NCBI GenBank assembly: GCA_016181965.1
Contig: JACOYH010000006.1
Coordinates: 1 to 42,800 of the forward strand
Reading direction: 5' to 3'
DNA: 42,800 bases
From: Candidatus Nealsoniibacteriota bacterium
GTDB taxonomy: Bacteria > Patescibacteriota > Minisyncoccia > Minisyncoccales > MHMH01
Shown: in pieces, positions 26,452 through 35,361 of the stretch
How positions within the stretch are numbered: position 1 is the stretch's first letter
How the letters are laid out: every line of letters begins with the position of its first letter
The notes under the pieces: model-generated
What the model was told of the DNA's origin: nothing
Databases searched by the model: none
Seen by the model: the letters and a program-made list of their open reading frames with translations, nothing else
Translations under genes and position numbers: made by a program

Positions 26452-26486
26452 CAAAAATGGCCCTATAAAATTATAGAGGCCACTTG
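26452..26486 (-). terminator. Intrinsic terminator of the 26538..26774 gene
   Basis: Minus strand TGGCC(T)CTATAA-TT-TTATAGGGCCA followed by TTTTTGTTT. Confidence 0.8.
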
Positions 26487-26537
26487 GGGTGAATAAAAAG
26501 AGTTAGGGCGGAGTAACTTAGTTACCCCGCCCTTGAA

Positions 26538-26774
26538 CTACTTTTCCGTTCCGGGCCAGATGGCCTGGATTGCCAAGACTTCTCTTCGCTCGATAAGCTC
26601 AAGACGTTCTTTACAGAGCCTGTCCTGTTCCTTACTGATCTCGGAGAACGCCACCTCGATGGCCGCACGGCCGGCATCAGTATGCACCCTCATATCCTGC
26701 AATTGTTTGCCCCTGGCCGCAATCTCCGCAAACCTCTCCTGGATCTCATTAAGCCTTTCTAGAATAGCATCCAT
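26538..26774 (-). CDS. Small coiled-coil protein of unknown function (78 aa)
   Basis: MDAILERLNEIQERFAEIAARGKQLQDM...; SD AAAAAAGGAGAGG upstream; own promoter and terminator. Confidence 0.7.
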   Translation of the reverse strand: MDAILERLNEIQERFAEIAARGKQLQDMRVHTDAGRAAIEVAFSEISKEQDRLCKERLELIERREVLAIQAIWPGTEK

Positions 26775-26809
26775 TTCCCCTCTCCTTTTTTGTACTTTGT
26801 ACTGCCAAT

Positions 26810-26838
26810 AGTATAGCACGCCTTGTCCAACTTGTCAA
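26810..26838 (-). promoter_or_regulatory. Sigma70-type promoter, TTGACA-N17-TATACT with TGC extended -10
   Basis: Minus strand TTGACAAGTTGGACAAGGCGTGCTATACT. Confidence 0.75.
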
Positions 26839-26879
26839 GTCCGGTACATTCTACTCTGAAATGAAACACGGAAGTAAGT

Positions 26880-26905
26880 ACTACTATACTACATAGTATA
26901 GTAGT
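26880..26905. repeat. Perfect palindrome (12-2-12)
   Basis: actactatacta-ca-tagtatagtagt. Confidence 0.95.
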
Positions 26906-26917
26906 GCCGAGGCCTAG

Positions 26918-26964
26918 TGCCGAGGACTGTCCTCGCCAGATTCTGGCGAGGACAGTCCTCGGCA
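26918..26964. repeat. Palindromic element family F2, copy 2 (23-1-23)
   Basis: tgccgaggactgtcctcgccaga-t-tctggcgaggacagtcctcggca. Confidence 0.95.
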
Positions 26965-26971
26965 AAGTCCT

Positions 26972-27000
26972 TCTCGTCGTCTAGAGTTGGCTTCAACCAA
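26972..27000. repeat. Hairpin-less F1 site; direct repeat of the F1 copy 2 flanks
   Basis: tctcgtcgtctagagttgg|cttcaaccaa versus tctcgccgtctagagttgg-[38-bp hairpin]-cttcaaccaa at 26384..26450. Confidence 0.85.
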
Positions 27001-27082
27001 CTTTTCAACCGACTTTATCCACACGCTTTGTTTTCTTGAGTGTGGTAGAATAAACGAATAATATGCAATATAAAACACTAAT

Positions 27083-27994
27083 ATGAGGCGAACAATCAGG
27101 GGGCCAAAAATTACTTGGATAGATATTCAAGACCCCACTCCAGACGATGTCAGGTATGTGCGGGATAATTTTAAGTTTCACCCAATAGTGTTGGATGAAT
27201 TGATTCCCCCGGGATACAGGCCCAAAATAGAGCGCTACAACGGCTACCTTTTCATGATGTTTTATTATCCCATCTATAATAAAGAAAAGAGAGAAACGCG
27301 CTCACGAGAATTAGATATGATTGTCACCAAAGACACGATCGTCACTAGCCATTACCGGTCTATTTTGCCCCTTAAAGCCCTCTTTGACCGCTGCAATCTT
27401 TACGCGGAAGCGAAACAAGAATATATGTCGCAAGATACGGGCATTTTGCTTTTTCATATTTTAAACGGTTTTTGGAAAACCTGCTTAGTCAAGCTCGTTC
27501 AAGTGGACAAGCGTCTCGACCAGATAGAACGGGAAATTTTTAGGGGCAAAGAAAGAGAAATGGTGACGGAAATTTCCTACGTCAAAACAGATATTATTAA
27601 TTTCTGGAGAATTCTTGAACCGCAGGGGCCGATCCTAAACTCTCTGACGGCTGAAGGCGCATCATTTTTTGGAAAGGAAATGGATCCATACTTTGCCGAC
27701 ATCCAAGGAACTTACGGCCAGGCCTGGAACAGCTTGAAAACATATAAGGAAACCATTTTAGCTCTGGAAGACACCAACCAATCACTGCTCTCAACCAAAA
27801 CAAACGAAACCATCAGAGTGCTTACGGTCTTTTCGGTTATTATATTGCCATTAACTCTGCTTGCCAGCTTGTGGGGTATGAATGTTCACGTGCCATTTTC
27901 CGGGGGGACTATCGGCTTTTGGATTATTGCCGGCGCCATGGTTGTCTTAACCATTTTTATGTTTGGCTACTTCAAAAGACGAAGATGGTTATGA
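27083..27994 (+). CDS. CorA-like Mg2+/divalent cation transporter
   Basis: C-terminal two-TM region with YGMN-like motif (LLASLWGMNVHVPF) and cytoplasmic helical domain. Confidence 0.85.
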   Translation: MRRTIRGPKITWIDIQDPTPDDVRYVRDNFKFHPIVLDELIPPGYRPKIERYNGYLFMMFYYPIYNKEKRETRSRELDMIVTKDTIVTSHYRSILPLKALFDRCNLYAEAKQEYMSQDTGILLFHILNGFWKTCLVKLVQVDKRLDQIEREIFRGKEREMVTEISYVKTDIINFWRILEPQGPILNSLTAEGASFFGKEMDPYFADIQGTYGQAWNSLKTYKETILALEDTNQSLLSTKTNETIRVLTVFSVIILPLTLLASLWGMNVHVPFSGGTIGFWIIAGAMVVLTIFMFGYFKRRRWL

Positions 27995-29493
27995 AAAATA
28001 AACGAACAATTCTCTTGCTCTTGGCGATCATCGCCATAGCCGGTTTTTTCCGACTTTGGCAGTTGGGGACCATTCCGCCGGGTGTTTATCCCGACGAAGC
28101 CATGAACGCCAACGACGCTCTGACTTCTCCGGGCAAACTCTTCTACCCCGACAATAACGGCAGAGAGGGGCTTTTTATAAATTTGATAGCTCTAAGTTTT
28201 TCGGTCTTCGGCGTCTCTATTTGGTCGCTTAAAATTATTTCGGCAATAGCTGGCATTCTCACGGTGGCCGGCCTTTATTTACTGGCCAAAGAAATGTTTT
28301 GGGATAAAAGGGAGGCCGAAGCAATCGCCCTTCTCTCGTCTTTTTTTCTGGCTATCTCTTTTTGGCACGTGAACTTTTCACGAATCAGCTTTCGAGCAAT
28401 TTTAGTGCCTCTCGTAATGACCTTTGCTTTCTATTTTCTTCTGAAGGGCTTTCGAACAGAAAAAATAAAAAACTTTATTTTCGGGGGATTAATATTTGGT
28501 TTGGGTTTTCATACCTATATTTCTTTTCGCCTGGCTATTCTCTTGCTGCCGGTTCTTTTTTTATCATATTTCAACAAGCAAAAATTTTTTGCCGGGTCTG
28601 CTGTTTTTCTTATATTTATTTTTTTAGCAGCCCTGCCTATGGGCGTATACTTTTTGCAAAATCCGGAATTTCTATTCAGTCGGACTGGCGGCGTATCGGT
28701 TTTCAGCCAAGACAATCCCGTTCTTGAATTCATCAAAAGCTTTGCGGCGCATGCGGCTATGTTTAATTTTCAAGGCGATGGCAACTGGCGGCACAATTTT
28801 GCCGACTCGCCCCAGCTTTTCTGGCCGGTGGGTATTTTATTTTTAGTCGGGGTAGCGATTTCTATACGAAAAATGGCCTCTTCGACCGCTCCATTGCTGC
28901 TGCTCGCTTGGCTATTTGTTATGCTGCTGCCCGGAGCATTAACATACGAGGGCATTCCCCATGCCCTGCGAACTATCGGCGCCATACCTCCGGCCTATAT
29001 CTTGGCGGGATTTGGCGGCTGGCGCGCATACCAATTTGCCAGCGAAAAAGTGGGCAATAAAAAACTGCTTTTCGTGGGCTGCCTGTTCCTTCTATTTTCT
29101 TTGGCTTACGCGCAATTTTCAAGATATTTCTTTATTTGGGCTCAGCGGCCGGAAGTCCAAGGGGCATTTAATGTGAACTATAACGAAATCGGCCACTATC
29201 TCAATTCTCTGCCCGAGGGGACCAAAAAATATGTCATTGTTAATGAATTTGGTTCGCCCCTGCATGGCATTTCAATTCCCGGTCAAACGCCAATGTTCAT
29301 TGAACGGACTAAATTCGGCAAACTGCGCGCCAACTATCTTGCGGCCGAAAGATTAAACGAAATAGATGGCGCAGGCAACACGGTTATAGTGCCGCTTTAT
29401 TTTGAAGATAATCTGCGAAATGAGCTTGAAAGGAAATTTCCCCAAGGCAGAATAGAAAATAAAAAATTTTTTAACGCGTATATAATAGATTAA
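27991..29493 (+). CDS. GT39-like (ArnT/PMT) membrane glycosyltransferase
   Basis: PPGVYPDEAMNANDAL followed by multiple TM segments. Start moved to the ATGA overlap with the corA-like gene. Confidence 0.75.
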   Translation: MKNKRTILLLLAIIAIAGFFRLWQLGTIPPGVYPDEAMNANDALTSPGKLFYPDNNGREGLFINLIALSFSVFGVSIWSLKIISAIAGILTVAGLYLLAKEMFWDKREAEAIALLSSFFLAISFWHVNFSRISFRAILVPLVMTFAFYFLLKGFRTEKIKNFIFGGLIFGLGFHTYISFRLAILLLPVLFLSYFNKQKFFAGSAVFLIFIFLAALPMGVYFLQNPEFLFSRTGGVSVFSQDNPVLEFIKSFAAHAAMFNFQGDGNWRHNFADSPQLFWPVGILFLVGVAISIRKMASSTAPLLLLAWLFVMLLPGALTYEGIPHALRTIGAIPPAYILAGFGGWRAYQFASEKVGNKKLLFVGCLFLLFSLAYAQFSRYFFIWAQRPEVQGAFNVNYNEIGHYLNSLPEGTKKYVIVNEFGSPLHGISIPGQTPMFIERTKFGKLRANYLAAERLNEIDGAGNTVIVPLYFEDNLRNELERKFPQGRIENKKFFNAYIID

Positions 29494-31235
29494 TGTCCAA
29501 TAAGCTCACATATCTGGCGGCTGGCGCGCTTTTGCTCACCCTATTTCTAACTGCCTTTTTTAGTATGGTCGGCGATTCGCTGACTTTCGACGAATTGGCT
29601 CATATACCCGGCGGTTATTCGTATCTAACGCAGCGCGATTATAGGGTCAACCCCGAACATCCTCCGCTCATAAAAGATCTTTCGGCTGTTCCCCTCTTGT
29701 TCAAAGACCTAACTTTTCCCGCGGACCGACCTGTCTGGACGCAAGAAGAATCAGCCCCGCCTTGGTGGGTTCAGTTCGATCTTGGAACTGAATTTATTTA
29801 CAAATCTGGCAACAACCCCACCGACATTATTGTTTGGGCGCGGCTGCCCATGATTTTATTACTGGTTTTTCTTGGTTGGTTTCTTTTTCGTTGGGCAAGG
29901 GAATTGGGCGGCAATCTTGCGGGATTAGGCGCATTGGCTTTGATTGCTTTTTCCCCGAGTTTCATTGCTCACGGACGCCTGGTCACTACTGATGTTGGCG
30001 CGGGATTGGGAGCTGTTATGGGTTTATATTTTTGGCTGAAATTCCTAAAAAATCCAAAGCCAGCCAATGTATTTTTAGCAGGCATTTTCTTTGGCATAGC
30101 CATGCTGATGAAATTTTCCCTTATTCTGTTAATTCCGCTTTTTGCCGTACTCGTTGTGGCGTATCCGGGCGGAAATCTAAAAAAATATCTGCTAAAAGCC
30201 CTGATAGCCGGGGCCATTGGATTATTTTTAGTAATCTGGCCGGTTTACCAATTCCATATTGCCGAATATCCGGCAGACCATCAAGTCAGGGACACTGTTG
30301 CCGACCTCGCGCCAAACAAAACGCCTCTCGCTAAAAATCTAACCGTATGGATGGCAGATAAGCCCCTACTGCGTCCTTTCGCTCAATATTTTCGGGGGGT
30401 GCTTATGGCAACCCAACGCACTTCTTTTGGCAACACTACTTATTTTATGGGCGAAATTTCAGCTGATGCATGGTGGTACTATTTTCCGGTGATTTATTTT
30501 CTAAAAGTTCCGCTCGCTCTTCACTTATTAACTCTTGTTGTTTTAGCTGGATTGCTTTATCTGGCCGCTAAACAAAGAAGGGCCATAAAGCTGAAAGAAT
30601 GGCTGAAAGAAAATTTTCATATTCTCTCTTTCTTTTTATTTATTTTCATTTATTGGGTAACGGCCATGCGGGGCAATTTAAATATCGGGGTTCGCCACCT
30701 TTTGCCGACTTTTCCTTTTATTTACCTTCTCCTAATATTGGGGCTAAAGAAAATATTATTTGCTGCCGGCAAAAGAAAAACCGCGATGGGCCTGCTCGTT
30801 TCCCTAATTTTTGCTTGGTATATTTTTTCCGGATTAGCTGCGTTTCCTAATTATATTTCCTATTACAACGAAGCGGCTGGAGGCGCTAAAAATGGCCACA
30901 GATGGGCCGTGGACTCAAATTACGATTGGGGTCAGGATTTTTATCGTCTGCGCGACTTTGTGGAGAATAATAATATACAAAAAATATATCTCGATTACTT
31001 TGGGGGCGAGAATCCAACGTACTGGCTCGGCGAAAAATATATCAAGCTTGACCCCAAAGAAATACAAGCTCTGCCCACGGGCTGGGTAGCGGTTTCCTTC
31101 AATCAATTTCAAGGCGGGGTGGCGAAGCCCGTCCCCGGCTTCGACCAGCAAACCGGCTACTACGAATGGCTCGCCAACGAAACACCGGTCGGGCGAGCCG
31201 GCTATTCGATAGTTATTTATAATATACGCGAGTAA
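29493..31235 (+). CDS. GT39-like membrane glycosyltransferase
   Basis: GDSLTFDELAHIPGGYSYLTQRDYRVNPEHPPLIKDLSAVPLLF; polytopic; start overlaps the previous stop (TAATG). Confidence 0.8.
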   Translation: MSNKLTYLAAGALLLTLFLTAFFSMVGDSLTFDELAHIPGGYSYLTQRDYRVNPEHPPLIKDLSAVPLLFKDLTFPADRPVWTQEESAPPWWVQFDLGTEFIYKSGNNPTDIIVWARLPMILLLVFLGWFLFRWARELGGNLAGLGALALIAFSPSFIAHGRLVTTDVGAGLGAVMGLYFWLKFLKNPKPANVFLAGIFFGIAMLMKFSLILLIPLFAVLVVAYPGGNLKKYLLKALIAGAIGLFLVIWPVYQFHIAEYPADHQVRDTVADLAPNKTPLAKNLTVWMADKPLLRPFAQYFRGVLMATQRTSFGNTTYFMGEISADAWWYYFPVIYFLKVPLALHLLTLVVLAGLLYLAAKQRRAIKLKEWLKENFHILSFFLFIFIYWVTAMRGNLNIGVRHLLPTFPFIYLLLILGLKKILFAAGKRKTAMGLLVSLIFAWYIFSGLAAFPNYISYYNEAAGGAKNGHRWAVDSNYDWGQDFYRLRDFVENNNIQKIYLDYFGGENPTYWLGEKYIKLDPKEIQALPTGWVAVSFNQFQGGVAKPVPGFDQQTGYYEWLANETPVGRAGYSIVIYNIRE

Positions 31236-31998
31236 AGCGCAGATCGATATATTCGAGAATCTCTCTTTTCTCGGGAAGAATTTCTCTTTCCAAAACCAAG
31301 GTTAGCTTGGTCACCTGCCATTCAAAATCATCTTCTAAATTAAAGTATATTTCCCAACCCTCTCTGGTTTTAAAATTAACTCTTTCGGTGGAAATAACCA
31401 TTGCTTTTTGTGTTTCTAACCCTGCCTTTTCTTTAAGCAATGCCTCTATCTTTAGAATAGACGATAATAACTCTCTCGAAATAACGCTTTGACCGAGCTT
31501 GGCCTGTTCAAATGCGGTTTCAACTTCAATCTGCATTAACTGGTTGTTGTCCGGGGCCGCTTCAAATGCCACGCCGTCTTTATCTATTAAATAACACTCG
31601 CCGTTGCACCAAAGGGCGCGCGCCCCCCTTTCTTTTATTTCGACATTAAGGGAAGCAGGAAATTCACGGTCGAAAACCGCGCCTTCAATTTGCGGGAAGT
31701 TCTCCAGAAGACCTTCTTCGGTTTGGCTGATATTAGCTAAAAATATGCTTTTTGTTTTAAATATCAAAATGCTCTTGGGGAGAATATCATTTATTTTTGA
31801 CATGATTTGTTCTTGCGGCACTTTTTGCGCGCCGGCAATCTTTACCTCTTTAATCTGGAAAACCGGAGAAAACGCGAAAAAATAGGAAATGCCAAAAAGA
31901 AATAAAATCACCAAAACGCTCTGCCAAAAAGATCTTTTCATGAAAATCGGCTTGCTTCTTTTCATTCTATAGTTTTTTTTGTACCTGTATTTTGGCAT
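31213..31998 (-). CDS. Cell division protein FtsQ-like (POTRA)
   Basis: One TM then FQIKEVKIAGAQKVPQEQIMSKI; position beside cell-wall genes. Confidence 0.75.
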   Translation of the reverse strand: MPKYRYKKNYRMKRSKPIFMKRSFWQSVLVILFLFGISYFFAFSPVFQIKEVKIAGAQKVPQEQIMSKINDILPKSILIFKTKSIFLANISQTEEGLLENFPQIEGAVFDREFPASLNVEIKERGARALWCNGECYLIDKDGVAFEAAPDNNQLMQIEVETAFEQAKLGQSVISRELLSSILKIEALLKEKAGLETQKAMVISTERVNFKTREGWEIYFNLEDDFEWQVTKLTLVLEREILPEKREILEYIDLRFTRVYYK

Positions 31999-32007
31999 TG
32001 GTCTTAA

Positions 32008-33018
32008 TTAAAGGCCTCTTTTAATTTTCCTTATTTTCTCAAATATATAAATCAGCCAGTATTTTTTAGAAAGCGGCAAATCCTGCGTTTTTAGATACTC
32101 ATGCGCCCCGCCGCCAAACCCCATCTTAAATAGCGTTGGCCCGGCCCACGGATGCCTTGGCTGGGTTTTGGGATCGACATAACCCCAAAAGTCATACATT
32201 TTACAACCCCTCGCCTTGGACTCTTTAATCGCCTCCCACTGCAGGAGGTAGGGCAAGGGAATTTTAGCATATTTGGCGCTGGAGGCGGCTTGGTGATAAA
32301 AAGCGATGTCCGACCAAAAAATAATTAAAGCCGCGGCCGCGACTTCTCCCTTATATTTTCCGAAAAATAACAGGGACTGTTCATCTTGGTTAAAAATCTC
32401 AAATTCATTTTTGATAAACTGGTTTGAAAACGGGGCAAATTTTTGGCGTTTGGCCGATTCCAGATTAATCCTCTGAAAAATCTCGATATCCTCTGCCCTA
32501 TTACTTTTCTCGATTAAAATATCCGCGCTTTTTTCTGCTTGACGAATGAGGTAGCGGGTTGTTTTGCGCATATTAGCCAACAACTCCATCTCTGTTTTTG
32601 TGATATCCAGCTTCCATGTTGCCTCATAGGCCGACGCGTGCATTGGCGCTTCCCTAAAACCAAAGCCCCGAAATAGTTTTTTATTCTCTTCATTCCGCGG
32701 CAAGAGCGGCGCCATTCTAAGAAAACTACAATCCTCTTTTTCAGCTATCTCTTTTAATTTATCAATAAGAACCCTGCTTACGCCAGTATTGTGTTGCGCT
32801 AATAGGAAAGTCCCCCGCTTGGCAGCAACCTTCACCACCAGCGCCACATTGTGCAACACTCGGTGTTGCACATCTTCAAATATGCCGAGGCGCCATATTT
32901 TGTTACCCAATCGCTCATGAAATTCCCCCCAATTCCACGACTGAAGAAATGTCTTTTCCTCGCATTTTAACAAAAAATTCTCCCATATTTCTTTATTCTT
33001 TACTTCTCCAATATACAT
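32008..33018 (-). CDS. FemAB-like peptidoglycan-bridge aminoacyltransferase
   Basis: FLQSWNWGEFHERLGNKIWRLGIF, NMRKTTRYLIRQAEK, YDFWGYVDPKTQPRHPWAGPTLFKMGFGG. Confidence 0.8.
   Translation of the reverse strand: MYIGEVKNKEIWENFLLKCEEKTFLQSWNWGEFHERLGNKIWRLGIFEDVQHRVLHNVALVVKVAAKRGTFLLAQHNTGVSRVLIDKLKEIAEKEDCSFLRMAPLLPRNEENKKLFRGFGFREAPMHASAYEATWKLDITKTEMELLANMRKTTRYLIRQAEKSADILIEKSNRAEDIEIFQRINLESAKRQKFAPFSNQFIKNEFEIFNQDEQSLLFFGKYKGEVAAAALIIFWSDIAFYHQAASSAKYAKIPLPYLLQWEAIKESKARGCKMYDFWGYVDPKTQPRHPWAGPTLFKMGFGGGAHEYLKTQDLPLSKKYWLIYIFEKIRKIKRGL
32850..32872. repeat. Perfect palindrome (10-3-10) inside the FemAB-like CDS
   Basis: tgtgcaacac-tcg-gtgttgcaca; encodes V-Q-H-R-V-L-H on the minus strand. 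Confidence 0.95.
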
Positions 33019-33029
33019 GATGAGCCGTT

Positions 33030-34628
33030 TTAATTCTTTTTCACTAAATTGGAGATTACCCTGCCCGGCACTCTGCTTTCTAAAAGAACTATGTCCTCGG
33101 CATTGGTGAAATCTTTAATCTTTTCTATGATTTCCTCCGGTTTTTCCATAAAGACAACTTCTATCGGCTTTATAGATGCGCCGTCTTTTATATCGCGGAA
33201 ATGCTCTTTTGTGGTGACTATGGCTAGGTCGCAAACCTCCGCAATTTTTCTGCCGATCCTTGCGTGGACCTCGTTTGAAGCGCTTCCCAACTCAATGAGG
33301 CAGGGCATGACAATGATTTTTTTGCCCGGCCAAAGCTTAAGATAATCAAGGTGCGATATTATGCCGGTAGGGTTTGAAGAATAAGTAGAGTCGAGAATAT
33401 TAAGATTATTAACTCCATTTTTAAGCTGCATTCCCGATCGCCGTGGGTCGATATCGGCGCAGGCCTTGCTGATTTCATCTAAACTCATTCCTAAATATTT
33501 CGCGCAAGCGGCGGCTCCCAAAACATTCAAAACATTATGCGCCCCCAGTAAGTTAAGCCGGAAGTCGGCTTCATCGCCGTCTTTAGCCCGAATATTAAAA
33601 GACAATGATTTTGTGTCTGCATTAATATTTTCTGCCCAAATATCGGCGTTTTTACTGGTCATAGAATAAAACTTCACATTTTTTATCTTAGAATTATAGT
33701 TCTCTATTTTTTCCTTTCTAATATTCTCGTCGTCGTAATTGAGGATAGCCAAACCATCCTCTGGCAGTGCCTCAATAAGCTCAAACTTGGTCTTGATGGT
33801 CTTGCGCAACGAGCCAAAGGTGGCCATATGCTGTTCGTTGATGCCGGTGAGAATACCGATTTTTGGCTTTACAATACTGGTAAGCAGTTTAATGCCTCCC
33901 TCATTGTAAGCGCCCATTTCAGCCACAAAAATTTCGTGCCTCTTCTCCAGCTTGTTGGTGATGCAGTTGGCAATGCCTACTTCAGAATTCTGATGCTCTT
34001 CTGTTTTTAAGACCTTATATTTTTTTGATAAAATCTCGGCTAAAAATTCTTTAACAGATGTTTTGCCATAACTGCCAGTAACGCCAATAGCCAACAGATT
34101 CTCTGCCTCCGCTATTCTTCTGGTTGCCTGTTTGAGCGCTTGCTCTCTCATGGCAACGGCTATGGGCTGAAAAGCTAAGACCAAAAGCGAGGCAATGACC
34201 GGCACAAATATATCTACTGCCAAGAGAAAGGCGGTAAATTTAACCAAGGAAACGCGAGCGCCATACAAAAATGATATCACTAAAAGTTCAAAAGAAATGC
34301 CCGCGCTCAAAATGACGCTGGTCTTTCTGGTTAAAACAGGAATCTTAAGCGACTTTTTAATAAAACCCCTGACGCTGACAATGAACTCCAAAAAGAAGAG
34401 ACACAAAATGGCGTAGGCCATGGGGACTTCGGAATAAAAATAAATACCAAAAGCCGCCAATATTTTTATGGCGAACAACGGATTAAGAATAAGTTTTTTC
34501 CCTTTATATGTCCTAAAATGATCTATGAGGCGGCCGATATGATATTCTTTAAGCTGCCAAAGCCAAATCCAAAAAAAAATCTTTTTCGCAAAAATGACTA
34601 ACCAAAGAAATGATGCAACAAAAATCAT
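33030..34628 (-). CDS. MurF-like Mur ligase with N-terminal membrane domain
   Basis: GVTGSYGKTSVKEFLAEIL, HQNSEVGIANC, ILDSTYSSNPTG. Confidence 0.85.
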   Translation of the reverse strand: MIFVASFLWLVIFAKKIFFWIWLWQLKEYHIGRLIDHFRTYKGKKLILNPLFAIKILAAFGIYFYSEVPMAYAILCLFFLEFIVSVRGFIKKSLKIPVLTRKTSVILSAGISFELLVISFLYGARVSLVKFTAFLLAVDIFVPVIASLLVLAFQPIAVAMREQALKQATRRIAEAENLLAIGVTGSYGKTSVKEFLAEILSKKYKVLKTEEHQNSEVGIANCITNKLEKRHEIFVAEMGAYNEGGIKLLTSIVKPKIGILTGINEQHMATFGSLRKTIKTKFELIEALPEDGLAILNYDDENIRKEKIENYNSKIKNVKFYSMTSKNADIWAENINADTKSLSFNIRAKDGDEADFRLNLLGAHNVLNVLGAAACAKYLGMSLDEISKACADIDPRRSGMQLKNGVNNLNILDSTYSSNPTGIISHLDYLKLWPGKKIIVMPCLIELGSASNEVHARIGRKIAEVCDLAIVTTKEHFRDIKDGASIKPIEVVFMEKPEEIIEKIKDFTNAEDIVLLESRVPGRVISNLVKKN

Positions 34629-34632
34629 GATT

Positions 34633-35361
34633 TTATTCTATGAAATTTAATATTTTTTCCGCTAAAATCTCGGGCACCTCCATGTGAGGCACATGGCCTT
34701 GATTCTTAATAATTTCCAGCCTTGAATCGCTGATCTTCTCTTTGATTAAATACGCGTCTCTGAGGGGGGTCATCTTGTCCTTGGCGCCCCAGATAATAAG
34801 AGTTGCAATTTTTATACCTGCCAGATAGCCGGTGAGATCTTGGCATACGACTTTTTTGAATGTCTCTTTCATAGTAGTGGCTTTTTTAATCTCCAGCGCA
34901 TAATAATCTTTAGTCCCGACAATTTTATAGAGAATTTTCCTTCCTATTGGCCGCAAAAAAGACAAAACAGGCACATAAAATATCAATCCTCCCAGCTTAC
35001 TCAAAACGAGGCCTATATAATATTTGAATGCTCTCTGCCTCCTCACCTTGGCTCCGATTAGTATTAACTTTCTGGCCATCTCCGGCAATTCGTTGGCCAA
35101 TTTTACGGATAGCCCGCCCCCAAAAGAATGCCCAATCAAAAAAAATGGCTCTTTTATATTTTCGTTAATATACTGTTTTACCCAATCGGTATAATCATCT
35201 ATTGACCAGGGCGTTTTCGGCGCCGGGTTTTCTCCGAAGCCGGGCAAATCGGGCACAAAAACCTTATGTCCTTTACTTTCTAAGAGACCTTTCACCCTGT
35301 TCCAATTTTGGGATCGCGACCCCCAGCCATGAAGTATTAAAACATTAGCCATTCTATCCAA
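34633..35361 (-). CDS. Alpha/beta hydrolase
   Basis: LILHGWGSRSQNWNRV, FFLIGHSFGGGLSVKLA (GHSFGG), IIWGAKDKMTP. Confidence 0.85.
   Translation of the reverse strand: MDRMANVLILHGWGSRSQNWNRVKGLLESKGHKVFVPDLPGFGENPAPKTPWSIDDYTDWVKQYINENIKEPFFLIGHSFGGGLSVKLANELPEMARKLILIGAKVRRQRAFKYYIGLVLSKLGGLIFYVPVLSFLRPIGRKILYKIVGTKDYYALEIKKATTMKETFKKVVCQDLTGYLAGIKIATLIIWGAKDKMTPLRDAYLIKEKISDSRLEIIKNQGHVPHMEVPEILAEKILNFIE

Noticed and set aside
26759-26965. 68-aa minus ORF over F2 copy 2
   Set aside because: Arises from reading through palindromes and the promoter of the 26774 gene.
31127-31200. GC-rich inverted repeats near the 3' end of the second GT39-like gene
   Set aside because: Short arms (7-8 bp) with loops, and the encoded peptide looks like the normal family C-terminus; insertion not supported.
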